DNA of 8,471 bases from an uncultured Eubacteriales bacterium (GCA_900549495.1 UROL01000078.1:1-8471); one strand, 5' to 3'. Numbered from the stretch's first letter, positions 1-7,252 are shown. Numbers and translations are program-made. The notes: generated from the letters alone by a model not told the origin.

Positions 1-1200
1 GTCACTGACCACGGTGTCCATGCTGCCGCCGTAGCCGGGGAGCTGCTTGGCGGTCATGGGAAGCAGCTGCTTGGGGGGGCAGTCTTCCGGGTAGGCGCTG
101 CCGCCAAAGGCATCGAAATAGGCTACCGTTCTGCCCCGCAGCCGGGGGCAGAAATCCTCCCATTGCAGCGCAAAATTGCATAGCTCTCCCACAACCAGCC
201 CGGCCTGCAGCATACTGTCCAGCTGCATTCCCAGCTCTTCGGTTCTGGCTCTTGCCGCACGCTGCAAGCTGCTGTGGTCGCACAGAACCAGAATGCTGTC
301 CTGGGCGATATAGTCCAGTGCGGTGGCAAATTCCGGGTATATCAGAGCCATATACCGGTCAGAAGCAGTATTGTTCAGGCCGTTCTCGTATTTTTCTAAA
401 TCCTTGGTAAGCGTTGCAATCAGGGGCTCATTCACATTCTTGTGCCGGCGCTGCCTGGAAATCAGGTTGCGTAAATCCTTGCACAGTCCCTCCAGCCCTC
501 CTAAATGGCAGTGGGGCAGCGTTTCACATACAGGCAGGAGGGTGCAGCTGTCTGTGTTCTCGTCCCGGCGCTGGGTGTCGGGGTCGAAGAAACCCATGGT
601 ATCCAGCTCGTCGCCAAAGAACTCCGCCCGCACCGGCTTGTCGCTGGCGGGGGAGAAAATGTCCAGAATGCCGCCCCGGACGGCGAACTGGCCCACACCC
701 TCTACCATACCGCACCGGCTATAGCCAGCAGTGACCAGGAATGCAATCAGACTATCCAGGGGATATTCCCTTCCCACCTCCAGATGGATGGCTGCCTTAG
801 AAAGCACAGCAGGGGGGAGTGTCCTTTGGGAGGCAGCCTCCCAGGACATAATTTGCAGGGGAATCTGCCCCTGAGCCAGGGCATAGAGCTGCCGAAGCCG
901 CTTTTGCTCCCAGGACCGAGAGACCACCGCAGCATCGTATAGTGTCAAATCCCGACTGGGAAGAATGGGCACCTCCTCGTGTAGGAAGCACTTTAGCTCC
1001 TCCTGCATCCTTCGTGCCGCCATGTCATCCTGGGTCAGAATGACAATGGGGCGCTTTGTATCCTGGCGCAATCCGGCAATCATGTGGGAGCGGTTGATTT
1101 GCCCCACACCGGTGACGGCAGCGGATTCGCCCCGGTTCAGCCCTTCCACCAGTGCAGCATACTCCGGGGAGGTTTTCAGCATCCATAAAACTTGGTCCAT
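1..1200 (-). CDS. mfd: Transcription-repair coupling factor Mfd, N-terminal 400 residues (runs off left edge)
   Basis: Mfd is a large cytoplasmic DNA translocase that pushes stalled RNA polymerase off DNA and recruits UvrA to start transcription-coupled repair. Only the first 400 codons are present, with no stop; the family is usually about 1,150 residues. The visible part is the UvrB-like module (D1a, D2, D1b), which binds UvrA, and probably the start of the following region. The clearest match is around residues 185-222, where VEGVGQFAVRGGILDIFSP is followed by the RAEFFGDELD and FFDPDTQRR patterns shared by Mfd and UvrB. The position of a Walker A motif (TGVGQINRSH, about 34-43) has no GKT, as expected for this inactive UvrB-like module; the RNA polymerase-binding and RecG-like motor domains lie outside the window. 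The ATG at 1200 is preceded by TTGAGGCG about 6 bases upstream. It is downstream of pth and probably co-transcribed with prs and pth, as in the Bacillus prs-ctc-pth-fin-mfd order. Confidence 0.95.
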   Translation of the reverse strand, partial: MDQVLWMLKTSPEYAALVEGLNRGESAAVTGVGQINRSHMIAGLRQDTKRPIVILTQDDMAARRMQEELKCFLHEEVPILPSRDLTLYDAAVVSRSWEQKRLRQLYALAQGQIPLQIMSWEAASQRTLPPAVLSKAAIHLEVGREYPLDSLIAFLVTAGYSRCGMVEGVGQFAVRGGILDIFSPASDKPVRAEFFGDELDTMGFFDPDTQRRDENTDSCTLLPVCETLPHCHLGGLEGLCKDLRNLISRQRRHKNVNEPLIATLTKDLEKYENGLNNTASDRYMALIYPEFATALDYIAQDSILVLCDHSSLQRAARARTEELGMQLDSMLQAGLVVGELCNFALQWEDFCPRLRGRTVAYFDAFGGSAYPEDCPPKQLLPMTAKQLPGYGGSMDTVVSD

Positions 1201-1230
1201 ATTCACGCCTCAATAAAAAATGTGCTCCAC

Positions 1231-1272
1231 GCAGCAAAGCGGAAAGTGGATGAAACCCCACTTTCCGTCTGC
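1231..1272. repeat. Stem-loop in the pth-mfd gap
   Basis: CGGAAAGTGG (1240-1249) and CCACTTTCCG (1258-1267) form a perfect 10-bp inverted repeat around an 8-base loop. GCAG (1231-1234) and CTGC (1269-1272) can extend the stem across an asymmetric internal loop. It fills much of the 88 bp between the pth stop and the mfd start. On the minus strand the nearest T-run (ATTTTTTATTG) starts about 20 bases past the main stem, so this is not a standard intrinsic terminator. It may be an attenuator, an RNA-processing or stability element, or a dispersed repeat; the sequence alone cannot decide. Confidence 0.6.
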
Positions 1273-1288
1273 TTCGTATTCATTGAAT

Positions 1289-1882
1289 TTACGGGTGACT
1301 CCCATTGAATTTATTGGCTGCCTCGCTGACACCCTTGACCACAATGGTCAGAGCAGCATCTGCGGCATTTTCCAATGCAAAGGATAAATCCTTCTCCTCT
1401 TTGGCACTAAAGGTGGAAAGCACCCAGGCGGCCAGGTCAAATTCGGGATTCGGCTTGGCGCCCACGCCAATTTTAACTCTGGGAAAATTTTGGCTTCCCA
1501 GCTCTCCGATGATGGATTTGATGCCATTGTGCCCACCGGCAGAGCCGTCCGGGCGAATGCGGAGCCGCCCCGGGGCCAGGGAAATGTCATCAAACATGAC
1601 CACAATCCGCTCCGGCGGAATGCTGTAGTAGGCGCTGAGCTGAAGCACAGACCGACCGGACAGGTTCATAAAGGTCTGAGGCTTCAATAAAAACAGCTTA
1701 CAGCCGTTGTAGACAGTCTGCCCATACAGCCCCTGAAATTTTGCCTTGTCAACTTTGCAGCCCAGCTTTTCCGCCAGCAAATCCATGGCCCGAAAGCCGG
1801 TATTGTGCCGGGTGCGCTCATATTCCCGGCCCGGATTTCCCAGGCCGACAATCAGCCAGCTCTCTTTGTCTGCGCCCAACAC
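1289..1882 (-). CDS. pth: Peptidyl-tRNA hydrolase
   Basis: Pth cleaves the ester bond of peptidyl-tRNAs released from stalled ribosomes, recycling tRNA in the cytoplasm. The 197-residue product has the usual family length and complete motifs: LIVGLGNPG near the N-terminus with Asn16, TRHNTGF with the catalytic His26, KPQTFMNLSG with Asn73, FDDISLAPGRLR with Asp98, and GGHNGIKS with Asn119. These correspond to E. coli Asn10, His20, Asn68, Asp93 and Asn114. The best start is the GTG at 1882, four bases past the prs stop; no other in-frame start fits except the adjacent TTG codon. I see no convincing Shine-Dalgarno site, so translational coupling to prs is likely. The gene is in the same reading frame as prs, separated from its TAA by one codon (GCC). 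An 11-bp direct repeat, CATTGAATTTA, lies at 1281-1291 and 1303-1313 across the 3' end. Confidence 0.97.
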   Translation of the reverse strand: MLGADKESWLIVGLGNPGREYERTRHNTGFRAMDLLAEKLGCKVDKAKFQGLYGQTVYNGCKLFLLKPQTFMNLSGRSVLQLSAYYSIPPERIVVMFDDISLAPGRLRIRPDGSAGGHNGIKSIIGELGSQNFPRVKIGVGAKPNPEFDLAAWVLSTFSAKEEKDLSFALENAADAALTIVVKGVSEAANKFNGSHP

Positions 1883-1885
1883 GGC

Positions 1886-2851
1886 TTAGAACAGGTCGGC
1901 GATGGAAGTGCCGCCGTGAATGTGCTCGATGGCCCGGGCAAATACAGGGGCCACATCCAGGAACTTGATTTTGTTGCTGGGGGTATTGCCAATCTGGGGG
2001 ATGGTGTTCAGGAACACAATCTCCTCGATGGGGCTGTTTTCAATGCGCTCGTAGGAGGGGCCGGACAGCACACCATGGGTGGCACAGGCGAACACAGCCT
2101 TTGCTCCGCCCACCTCAACCAGGGCTCTGGCGGCATTGCACAGAGAGCCAGCGGTGTCTACCATGTCGTCGTACAGGATGCAGGTCTTGCCCCGAACATC
2201 ACCAATGACGTTCATAACCTCGCACTCGTTGGCCTTCTGGCGGCGCTTGTCCACAATGGCCAGGCTCATGTGCACCTTCTGAGCGAAGGTGCGGGCCCGA
2301 CTGACAGAGCCTACATCAGGGGAGACCACAACGAACTGAGAGTGGTCGTATATGTCTTCGGGGAACTTTCTCAGATAATAATCAACAAACGAGGGGTTGC
2401 CCAGCAGGTGGTCCAGAGGGATATCAAAGAAACCCTGAATCTGGGCGGCGTGCAGATCCATGGTCAGCACTCGGTCGGCACCGGAGGCGGTGATCATGTT
2501 TGCCACCAGCTTTGCAGAGATGGGGTCACGGCTTTTGGCCTTGCGATCCTGGCGGGCATAGCCAAAATAGGGGATGACGGCGGTGATTCGTCCGGCGGAG
2601 GCACGGCGGCAGGCGTCAGTCATTACCAGCAGCTCCATCAGGCGGTCGTTCACAGGCTTGCAGGTGGACTGCACCAAGAAGACGTCTGCTCCGCGAACGG
2701 TTTCGTTCAGGGAGACGGAAACCTCACCATCGGCGAAGGTCTTGACATCGGCCAGACCCATGGGAACGTTCAATGCACGGCAGATGGTTTCGGTGAACGT
2801 GGGATTGGAATTGCCAGAGAAAATCTTAATGTTATCTCCGTAAGCTGTCAT
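1886..2851 (-). CDS. prs: Ribose-phosphate pyrophosphokinase (PRPP synthase)
   Basis: Prs transfers pyrophosphate from ATP to ribose 5-phosphate, making PRPP for purine, pyrimidine, NAD, histidine and tryptophan synthesis. The 321-residue protein matches class I enzymes in length and motifs: IKIFSGNSN at the N-terminus, FADGEVSV (39-46), YFGYARQDRKAKSRDPISAK (95-114), MDLHAAQIQGFFDIP with His134, VVVSPDVGSVSRAR (174-187), the flexible catalytic loop DKRRQKANECEV (201-212), and the PRPP-binding loop DDMVDTAGS (228-236). I chose the ATG at 2851 because the family begins close to this point and a GAGG lies 11 bases upstream, a rather long spacing; an upstream in-frame ATG at 2905 would add an 18-residue tail lacking family character and would begin almost at the predicted transcript start. 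A strong promoter lies upstream, with an untranslated leader of roughly 58 bases. It is the first gene of a likely prs-pth-mfd operon. The ctc and fin genes found in Bacillus are absent. Confidence 0.97.
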   Translation of the reverse strand: MTAYGDNIKIFSGNSNPTFTETICRALNVPMGLADVKTFADGEVSVSLNETVRGADVFLVQSTCKPVNDRLMELLVMTDACRRASAGRITAVIPYFGYARQDRKAKSRDPISAKLVANMITASGADRVLTMDLHAAQIQGFFDIPLDHLLGNPSFVDYYLRKFPEDIYDHSQFVVVSPDVGSVSRARTFAQKVHMSLAIVDKRRQKANECEVMNVIGDVRGKTCILYDDMVDTAGSLCNAARALVEVGGAKAVFACATHGVLSGPSYERIENSPIEEIVFLNTIPQIGNTPSNKIKFLDVAPVFARAIEHIHGGTSIADLF

Positions 2852-2916
2852 CTGAAGAAATACCTCGCTTTTTTCTTTTTCTGCCCGCCGCATAGCGAAG
2901 GGCACTCGACAAAGCC

Positions 2917-2946
2917 ATTATACCACTACCCGGCAAGAAAAAGCAA
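2917..2946 (-). promoter_or_regulatory. prs operon promoter (extended -10)
   Basis: Read on the minus strand, TTGCTT (2941-2946) is followed after 18 bases by a perfect TATAAT (2917-2922). The TG of an extended -10 (TGGTATAAT) sits just before it. The predicted transcript start is about 2910, about 58 bases ahead of the prs ATG. This should drive prs, pth and probably mfd. Confidence 0.8.
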
Positions 2947-3039
2947 TAAGGGCGGAAATAAAAATACCGCCGAAAAATGCACATATTTCTCCGCCTTCTT
3001 GTATAAACCGCCAATAGTGTAAAACCGAAAATCCGGCAA

Positions 3040-3060
3040 CAGGGATTTTTTGCTTCCCTG
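3040..3060. repeat. Short stem-loop in the prs/uvrA gap
   Basis: CAGGGA (3040-3045) and TCCCTG (3055-3060) pair perfectly around a T-rich 9-base loop. It is far from both genes and lacks a following T-run on either strand, so it is not a clear terminator. It could belong to a structured RNA or be chance. Confidence 0.35.
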
Positions 3061-3117
3061 GGGACGGCAAATACAGTACAATGGATTGCGTTTTCTGGCT
3101 GCAATTGGGGGATGCCA

Positions 3118-3197
3118 TGTAGAAGGCTAGGGCCCAAAAACACCAATCTGTATTCTACACATAAAACGAAATTATGTTTGAGAAAATACTTGTAGAA
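3118..3197. repeat. Three alternating TGTAGAA heptamers upstream of uvrA
   Basis: TGTAGAA occurs at 3118-3124, in inverted form (TTCTACA) at 3153-3159, and again at 3191-3197, where it overlaps the uvrA -35 element. The centres are 35 and 38 bp apart, so neighbouring copies could pair as hairpin arms or serve as binding half-sites. The copies are exact, but they are short and sit in AT-rich DNA, so function is uncertain. Confidence 0.4.
3167..3180. promoter_or_regulatory. Candidate LexA/DinR (SOS) box of uvrA
   Basis: CGAAATTATGTTTG resembles the Gram-positive LexA/DinR operator CGAAC-N4-GTTCG, matching 8 of the 10 defined bases with the correct 4-base centre. It ends 9 bases before the likely uvrA -35 element. 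SOS control of uvrA is well established in E. coli and B. subtilis, which makes the site credible; no LexA gene is in the window. Confidence 0.5.
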
Positions 3198-3218
3198 ATA
3201 AAGAAAGCATGTTATAAT
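3190..3218 (+). promoter_or_regulatory. uvrA promoter
   Basis: TTGTAG (3190-3195) is followed after 17 bases by a perfect TATAAT (3213-3218). The -35 is only a half match, but the -10 and spacing are ideal. Transcription would start near 3225, about 29 bases before the uvrA ATG, which is preceded by GGGAGA (3239-3244). Confidence 0.75.
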
Positions 3219-3224
3219 AACATG
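3208..3224. promoter_or_regulatory. 17-bp perfect palindrome over the uvrA -10
   Basis: CATGTTATAATAACATG is a perfect inverted repeat with 8-base arms around a single central A, and it contains the whole -10 hexamer. A dimeric repressor bound here would block RNA polymerase. It does not resemble a LexA box. Part of the symmetry comes from the TATAAT sequence itself, so the evidence is suggestive only. Confidence 0.45.
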
Positions 3225-3253
3225 AGTGACTTTAGCATGGGAGAATCGCATTG

Positions 3254-6076
3254 ATGAATGACAAGATTGTAATTCAGGGTGCCAGAGAAAACAACCTGAA
3301 AAATGTAAATTTGACCATCCCCCGGGATAAGCTGGTGGTTTTTACCGGCCTAAGCGGCTCCGGAAAATCCAGCCTTGCCTTTGATACCATCTATGCCGAG
3401 GGGCAGCGACGCTATGTGGAGAGCCTCAGCTCCTATGCCCGGCAGTTCCTGGGCCAGATGGATAAGCCGGATGTGGATTCCATCGACGGCCTGTCTCCTG
3501 CCATATCCATCGACCAGAAGACCACCTCCAAGAGTCCCCGCTCCACCGTGGGCACAGTGACGGAGATTTATGATTATCTTCGTCTGCTCTGGGCCAGAAC
3601 AGGTGTACCCCATTGCCCCAAGTGCGGCAAGGAAATCCGGCGGCAGACCATCGACCAGATTGTGGATCGGGTGGAGGCCCTGGGGGAGGGAACCCGGTTT
3701 TTGATTCTGTCCCCGGTGGTTCGGGACAAAAAGGGAGAGCACCAGAAGGTGTTCGAGGATGCCCGGAAGCAGGGCTTTGCCCGGCTTCGCCTGGATGGCA
3801 TCCAGTATGACTTGACCGAGGAATTGAAGCCGGAAAAGAACAAAAAGCACACCATTGAACTGATTGTGGATCGGCTGGTGCTGAAAGAGGGCATCCGCCG
3901 CCGCCTTACCGACTCCATCGAGACAGCCTGTGTCCATTCCGGCGGCCTGGTGACCATTTCCATTCCGGGACAGGAGGAGGAACTGAGCTTTTCCCAGAAC
4001 TACGCCTGTGAGGACTGCGGCATCAGTATGCCGGAGCTGGAGCCCAGAATGTTCTCCTTCAACAATCCGGCAGGTGCTTGCCCCAACTGTACCGGCCTTG
4101 GCTTCCAGCTGATTGCAGACGAAGACCTGGTGATCCCGGACAAGGAGCGCTCCATTTTCGACGGCGCTATCCAGGCATCCGGCTGGCAGAATGCCCGGAC
4201 GGATTCCATTTTTCGGATGTACTTTGAAGCATTGGCCCAGAAATATCACTTTTCTCTTACGGTTCCGGTTAAGGAGCTGCCCCGGGACGTGATGGATATC
4301 ATCTTAAACGGCACCAAGGGAGAGAAGCTGCGCATGACCTATAACCGGGGCAACGGTATGGGCGTATTGGAGCAGCCCTTTGAGGGAATTTTGAATAATA
4401 TTTCCCGCCGTTATAAAGAAACCCAGTCCGATGCCGCCCGGAAGGAGCTGGAGGAGTGTATGTCCACCGCTCCCTGCCCGGCCTGTCAGGGCAAGCGGCT
4501 GTCCGCCATTGCTCAGGCAGTGACGGTGGGTGGCATGGGCATCATGGACTTTTGCAGTATGAGTATCCGGCGGGAGCTGGATTTTATGAATAGCCTCCGG
4601 CTGGAGGGCAATATGGCTCTGGTAGCAGAGCAGATTGTCCGGGAGATTAAGTCCCGGCTGCAATTCCTTCTGGATGTGGGCCTTGGCTACCTGACATTGT
4701 CCCGGGCTGCCGGTACCCTATCCGGCGGAGAGAGCCAACGTATTCGTCTGGCTACGCAGATTGGTTCCTCTTTAATGGGGGTGCTGTATATCCTGGATGA
4801 GCCCTCCATCGGCCTACACCAGCGGGACAATGATAAGCTCCTGGCCACCTTGGAGCATCTCCGGGATTTGGGCAATACCCTGATTGTGGTGGAGCATGAT
4901 GAGGATACCATGCGGGCAGCGGACTATCTAGTGGATGTGGGCCCCGGTGCCGGTAGCCACGGCGGTGAGATTGTGGCAGCGGGAACGCTGGCGGATATTA
5001 TCGCTTGCCCCCGCTCCGTTACTGGGCAATACCTGTCCGGGGTGAAGAAAATCCCGGTTCCGGCCACCAGAAGACCCGGCAACGGAAAGAAGCTGATTGT
5101 CCGGGGAGCCCGGGAAAACAACCTGAAGGATTTGGATGTGGAGATTCCCTTGGGAACCTTTACCTGCGTCACCGGCGTATCCGGCTCCGGGAAATCCAGC
5201 CTGGTCAATGAGGTGCTGAATAAAACCCTGCTGGCCAAACTGAATCATGCCCGCACCCGCCCCGGCGCATGCCGCTGCATAGAGGGCCTGGAACACCTGG
5301 ACAAGGTAATTGATATCGACCAGAGCCCCATCGGCAGAACCCCTCGCTCCAATCCGGCCACCTATACCGGCCTTTTCAATGACATTCGGGATTTGTTTGC
5401 TTCCACTGCCGATGCAAAGATGCGGGGCTATGGCCCGGGGCGGTTCAGCTTCAATGTGAAGGGCGGCCGCTGCGAGGCGTGCAGCGGTGATGGTCTAGTG
5501 AAAATTGAAATGCACTTCCTGGCGGATGTGTATGTCCCCTGCGAGGTGTGCCACGGCTCCCGCTATAACCGGGAGACTTTGGAGGTGCTGTATAAGGGCA
5601 AGAACATTGCCCAGGTTTTGGATATGACGGCGGAAGAGGCGGTGGACTTCTTTGAGAATCTACCCAAAATCCGCCGCAAAGCCCAAATGCTCCAGGAGGT
5701 GGGCCTTGGCTATGTGAAGCTGGGCCAGTCCAGCACCACCCTCTCCGGCGGCGAGGCCCAGCGGGTGAAGCTGGCAACGGAGCTGTCCCGGGTGTCCACT
5801 GGCCGCACCATTTATATCCTGGACGAGCCTACCACCGGTTTGCATGCTGCGGATGTTCACAAGCTGATTGAAGTACTCCAGCAGCTGGTGGATGCCGGAA
5901 ATACGGTGCTGGTGATTGAGCACAACCTGGACGTTATCAAAACGGCGGACTATGTCATTGACCTGGGCCCGGAGGGCGGCGACGGCGGCGGAGACCTGGT
6001 AGCAGCCGGAACGCCGGAGGAGATTGCAGCCACAGAGGCCAGCTTCACCGGTGCATACCTGAAAAAATACCTGTAA
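3254..6076 (+). CDS. uvrA: Excinuclease ABC subunit UvrA
   Basis: UvrA is the damage-sensing ATPase of nucleotide excision repair. It dimerises, scans DNA, loads UvrB at lesions and is the protein that Mfd recruits. The 940-residue product has the same length as E. coli UvrA and both ABC modules are intact. The first has Walker A GLSGSGKS (32-39), signature LSGGESQR (489-496) and Walker B with the ILDEP motif (513-517). The second has GVSGSGKS (641-648), LSGGEAQR (830-837) and ILDEP (855-859). Zinc-binding cysteine pairs are present at 252/255 with 276/279 and at 740/743 with 763/766. I chose the ATG at 3254, with GGGAGA nine bases upstream; the TTG at 3251 would add one residue and is a less likely start. 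The gene has its own promoter and possible SOS box, and it converges on the kinase-like gene across a hairpin. uvrB is not adjacent. Confidence 0.98.
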   Translation: MNDKIVIQGARENNLKNVNLTIPRDKLVVFTGLSGSGKSSLAFDTIYAEGQRRYVESLSSYARQFLGQMDKPDVDSIDGLSPAISIDQKTTSKSPRSTVGTVTEIYDYLRLLWARTGVPHCPKCGKEIRRQTIDQIVDRVEALGEGTRFLILSPVVRDKKGEHQKVFEDARKQGFARLRLDGIQYDLTEELKPEKNKKHTIELIVDRLVLKEGIRRRLTDSIETACVHSGGLVTISIPGQEEELSFSQNYACEDCGISMPELEPRMFSFNNPAGACPNCTGLGFQLIADEDLVIPDKERSIFDGAIQASGWQNARTDSIFRMYFEALAQKYHFSLTVPVKELPRDVMDIILNGTKGEKLRMTYNRGNGMGVLEQPFEGILNNISRRYKETQSDAARKELEECMSTAPCPACQGKRLSAIAQAVTVGGMGIMDFCSMSIRRELDFMNSLRLEGNMALVAEQIVREIKSRLQFLLDVGLGYLTLSRAAGTLSGGESQRIRLATQIGSSLMGVLYILDEPSIGLHQRDNDKLLATLEHLRDLGNTLIVVEHDEDTMRAADYLVDVGPGAGSHGGEIVAAGTLADIIACPRSVTGQYLSGVKKIPVPATRRPGNGKKLIVRGARENNLKDLDVEIPLGTFTCVTGVSGSGKSSLVNEVLNKTLLAKLNHARTRPGACRCIEGLEHLDKVIDIDQSPIGRTPRSNPATYTGLFNDIRDLFASTADAKMRGYGPGRFSFNVKGGRCEACSGDGLVKIEMHFLADVYVPCEVCHGSRYNRETLEVLYKGKNIAQVLDMTAEEAVDFFENLPKIRRKAQMLQEVGLGYVKLGQSSTTLSGGEAQRVKLATELSRVSTGRTIYILDEPTTGLHAADVHKLIEVLQQLVDAGNTVLVIEHNLDVIKTADYVIDLGPEGGDGGGDLVAAGTPEEIAATEASFTGAYLKKYL

Positions 6077-6108
6077 AATAAAGTCTGCCGGATTGTTTTC
6101 CGGCAGAC
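6075..6108 (-). terminator. Intrinsic terminator between convergent uvrA and the kinase-like gene
   Basis: GTCTGCCGGA (6083-6092) and TCCGGCAGAC (6099-6108) form a perfect 10-bp GC-rich stem with a 6-base loop. On the minus strand the stem is followed directly by TTTATTTT, the classic layout for ending the kinase-like transcript, whose stop lies eight bases before the stem. On the plus strand the same hairpin starts six bases after the uvrA stop but has no T-run, so termination of uvrA there would be weaker. Confidence 0.85.
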
Positions 6109-6116
6109 AGTGAAAC

Positions 6117-7148
6117 CTAATAGAATTTGGGGGACAGGAATTCCGAAAGCTCAATCAGTGCGTGATCCTGCTCTCCGGCGTAATCAGCTATCATGGCTCT
6201 GGTGTGCAGCTCCTTCCCCCTTGTTGGAACGGAGGAGAAGGTTATGGTTACCCGGGTGCCGTGGCCCTGGGGGTGATCCACCAGAACGGCCCCCAGATGC
6301 TGTGCGGCAGTGTTGCGAATCAGCAGCATACCCAGACCAATGCCGTGGCGGGTGTCCTCAATGGTGGGCTCCCGCAAATAGCGGGAAAACAGTGTGGCCT
6401 GCTCCTGCCGGGACATGCCGTGGCCGTCATCCGTAATGGAAAACCGGAACTGCTTCCCATTTTGCCGCAGCGCCAGCTGGATAGTTCCGCCGGCGGGGGT
6501 GAACTTCAACGCATTGGAAATCATATTCAGCACAGCCCGCTCCATCAGCTGACGGTCCAGGCAGCATACCAGCGCCTCATCTGGCCCGGTGTAGGAGATG
6601 TGAATGCCCGTGGCATCGGAAAGCTGAATGGCCTTTTCGGCAATTTCCCGGAAGACGGCGCTGACATTCTGATTTTCCGGGCGGAAGGCAAGGCTGACTC
6701 CGGAGGCATCGGACATGTTCCCGATGATGCGAAGCAGCTGATATAGGCTCCGGTTCAGCGCCTGGGTGGCATCCTGGTCAGACAGCTTCTTGGCGGCCAG
6801 CATGGCTCCGGCCAAAGGCCCCCGCAGCTCCCGGGCAGCCAGCGCCAGCACCCGCAGCTCGTCGTTGTCAAATTGCTGGTCCAGGGTGAAAATGTCCTCA
6901 TCTTTAACCCGAACCACCGAGGCACCAAAGCGCTGACCGTGAATGACTAGGGTGAGATAGAGCATTCCATCGGAAAATGCAGCGTAATCTGCACTCCCGG
7001 ATTCCAGAAGGGGAGAGAGGGAAAGTCCTTCCCTTAGAAATAGCTTCTTGGCCGGTGGATTCAGCCGGGAAATCACCCCTGCCCTGACACCGAAGGTGGG
7101 CCGGGGAATCAAATCCAGAATTTCAAATTCCTCTGTTTGTTGTTCCAT
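6117..7148 (-). CDS. Soluble histidine-kinase-like protein with the H-box histidine replaced by Arg
   Basis: The 343-residue product looks like a sensor histidine kinase without membrane segments or signal peptide, so it should be cytosolic. Residues 1-90 are a small PAS-like sensor by weak resemblance (DLIPRPTFGVRAG, 12-24). The dimerisation region has AARELRGPLAG (104-114) where an H-box such as SHELRTPL is expected; Arg106, codon CGG, replaces the phosphorylated His. The ATPase domain looks complete: N-box with LNMISNALKF (207-216), G1 box DDGHG (240-244), G2 box GIGLGM (269-274) and GHGTRVTITF (295-304). A tail of about 39 residues follows and ends SEFLSPKFY. It may bind ATP without autophosphorylating at the usual site, or act through protein contacts; no response regulator is nearby. 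I chose the ATG at 7148 because AGGAGG lies six bases upstream; an upstream ATG at 7199 would add 17 residues without family character. The specific role is unknown. Confidence 0.85.
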   Translation of the reverse strand: MEQQTEEFEILDLIPRPTFGVRAGVISRLNPPAKKLFLREGLSLSPLLESGSADYAAFSDGMLYLTLVIHGQRFGASVVRVKDEDIFTLDQQFDNDELRVLALAARELRGPLAGAMLAAKKLSDQDATQALNRSLYQLLRIIGNMSDASGVSLAFRPENQNVSAVFREIAEKAIQLSDATGIHISYTGPDEALVCCLDRQLMERAVLNMISNALKFTPAGGTIQLALRQNGKQFRFSITDDGHGMSRQEQATLFSRYLREPTIEDTRHGIGLGMLLIRNTAAQHLGAVLVDHPQGHGTRVTITFSSVPTRGKELHTRAMIADYAGEQDHALIELSEFLSPKFY

Positions 7149-7154
7149 GGAGCT

Positions 7155-7160
7155 CCTCCT
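7155..7160 (-). promoter_or_regulatory. Ribosome binding site fixing the start of the kinase-like gene
   Basis: On the minus strand a perfect AGGAGG lies six bases before the ATG at 7148. This strongly favours that start over the in-frame ATG 17 codons upstream, which has no comparable site. Confidence 0.85.
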
Positions 7161-7200
7161 GACGAAGATAGGATGTGCAGAAGACGGGAAAACTTTCACG

Positions 7201-7230
7201 GTGAGTTTCGACCTTTCCCTCTGCTATTTT
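7201..7230 (+). promoter_or_regulatory. Weak candidate promoter for radC-uvrB
   Basis: TGCTATTTT (7222-7230) resembles an extended -10, with GTGAGT (7201-7206) 18 bases upstream as a poor -35. The -10 almost coincides with that of the divergent kinase-like gene, so the two promoters would compete. This is the best plus-strand candidate in the gap, but it is not strong. Confidence 0.3.
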
Positions 7231-7252
7231 AACGGAAGTAGACAAAAATAGC
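7223..7252. repeat. Inverted repeat GCTATTTT/AAAATAGC in the kinase/radC control region
   Basis: GCTATTTT (7223-7230) and AAAATAGC (7245-7252) are exact inverted copies with centres 22 bp apart, about two helical turns. One arm covers the -10 and the other reaches into the -35 of the kinase-like gene. This layout suits an operator for a dimeric regulator. The arms partly reflect promoter composition, so confidence is limited. Confidence 0.45.

Larger units (their letters stand above)
2852..3253. other. Divergent prs/uvrA control region with no protein gene
   Basis: This roughly 400-bp gap is AT-rich compared with its flanks. Its left part holds the prs leader and promoter, and its right part (about 3150-3253) holds the uvrA promoter, a possible LexA box and the ribosome site. 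The middle (about 2950-3150) contains small inverted repeats, including GGCGG...CCGCC (2951-2971) and CAGGGA...TCCCTG (3040-3060, 9-base loop), and three alternating copies of TGTAGAA. Open frames crossing it have no start-site support or recognisable protein character. I see no tRNA or clear riboswitch; a small RNA in the middle cannot be excluded. Confidence 0.7.

Noticed and set aside
34..1200. Loss of Walker A in the Mfd N-terminus as a sign of a damaged gene
   Set aside because: The UvrB-like module of Mfd normally lacks a working Walker A. The ATPase motor is further along the protein, outside the window, and the 400 visible codons are uninterrupted.
1805..3022. A 405-codon open frame on the plus strand opposite prs and part of pth
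   Set aside because: It lies antisense to two clear family members, its product is low-complexity and Gly/His/Val rich, and it resembles no family. It is a by-product of codon use in prs.
2832..3251. A 139-codon minus-strand frame across the prs/uvrA gap
   Set aside because: It runs through the prs promoter and leader, overlaps the prs start, has no good ribosome site and no protein-like pattern.
3251..3253. TTG at 3251 as the uvrA start
   Set aside because: The ATG immediately after it has a well-spaced GGGAGA and gives the usual UvrA N-terminus ([12 protein letters not shown]).
3350..4249. A 299-codon frame antisense to uvrA
   Set aside because: UvrA motifs are intact on the other strand and the antisense product has no recognisable domain.
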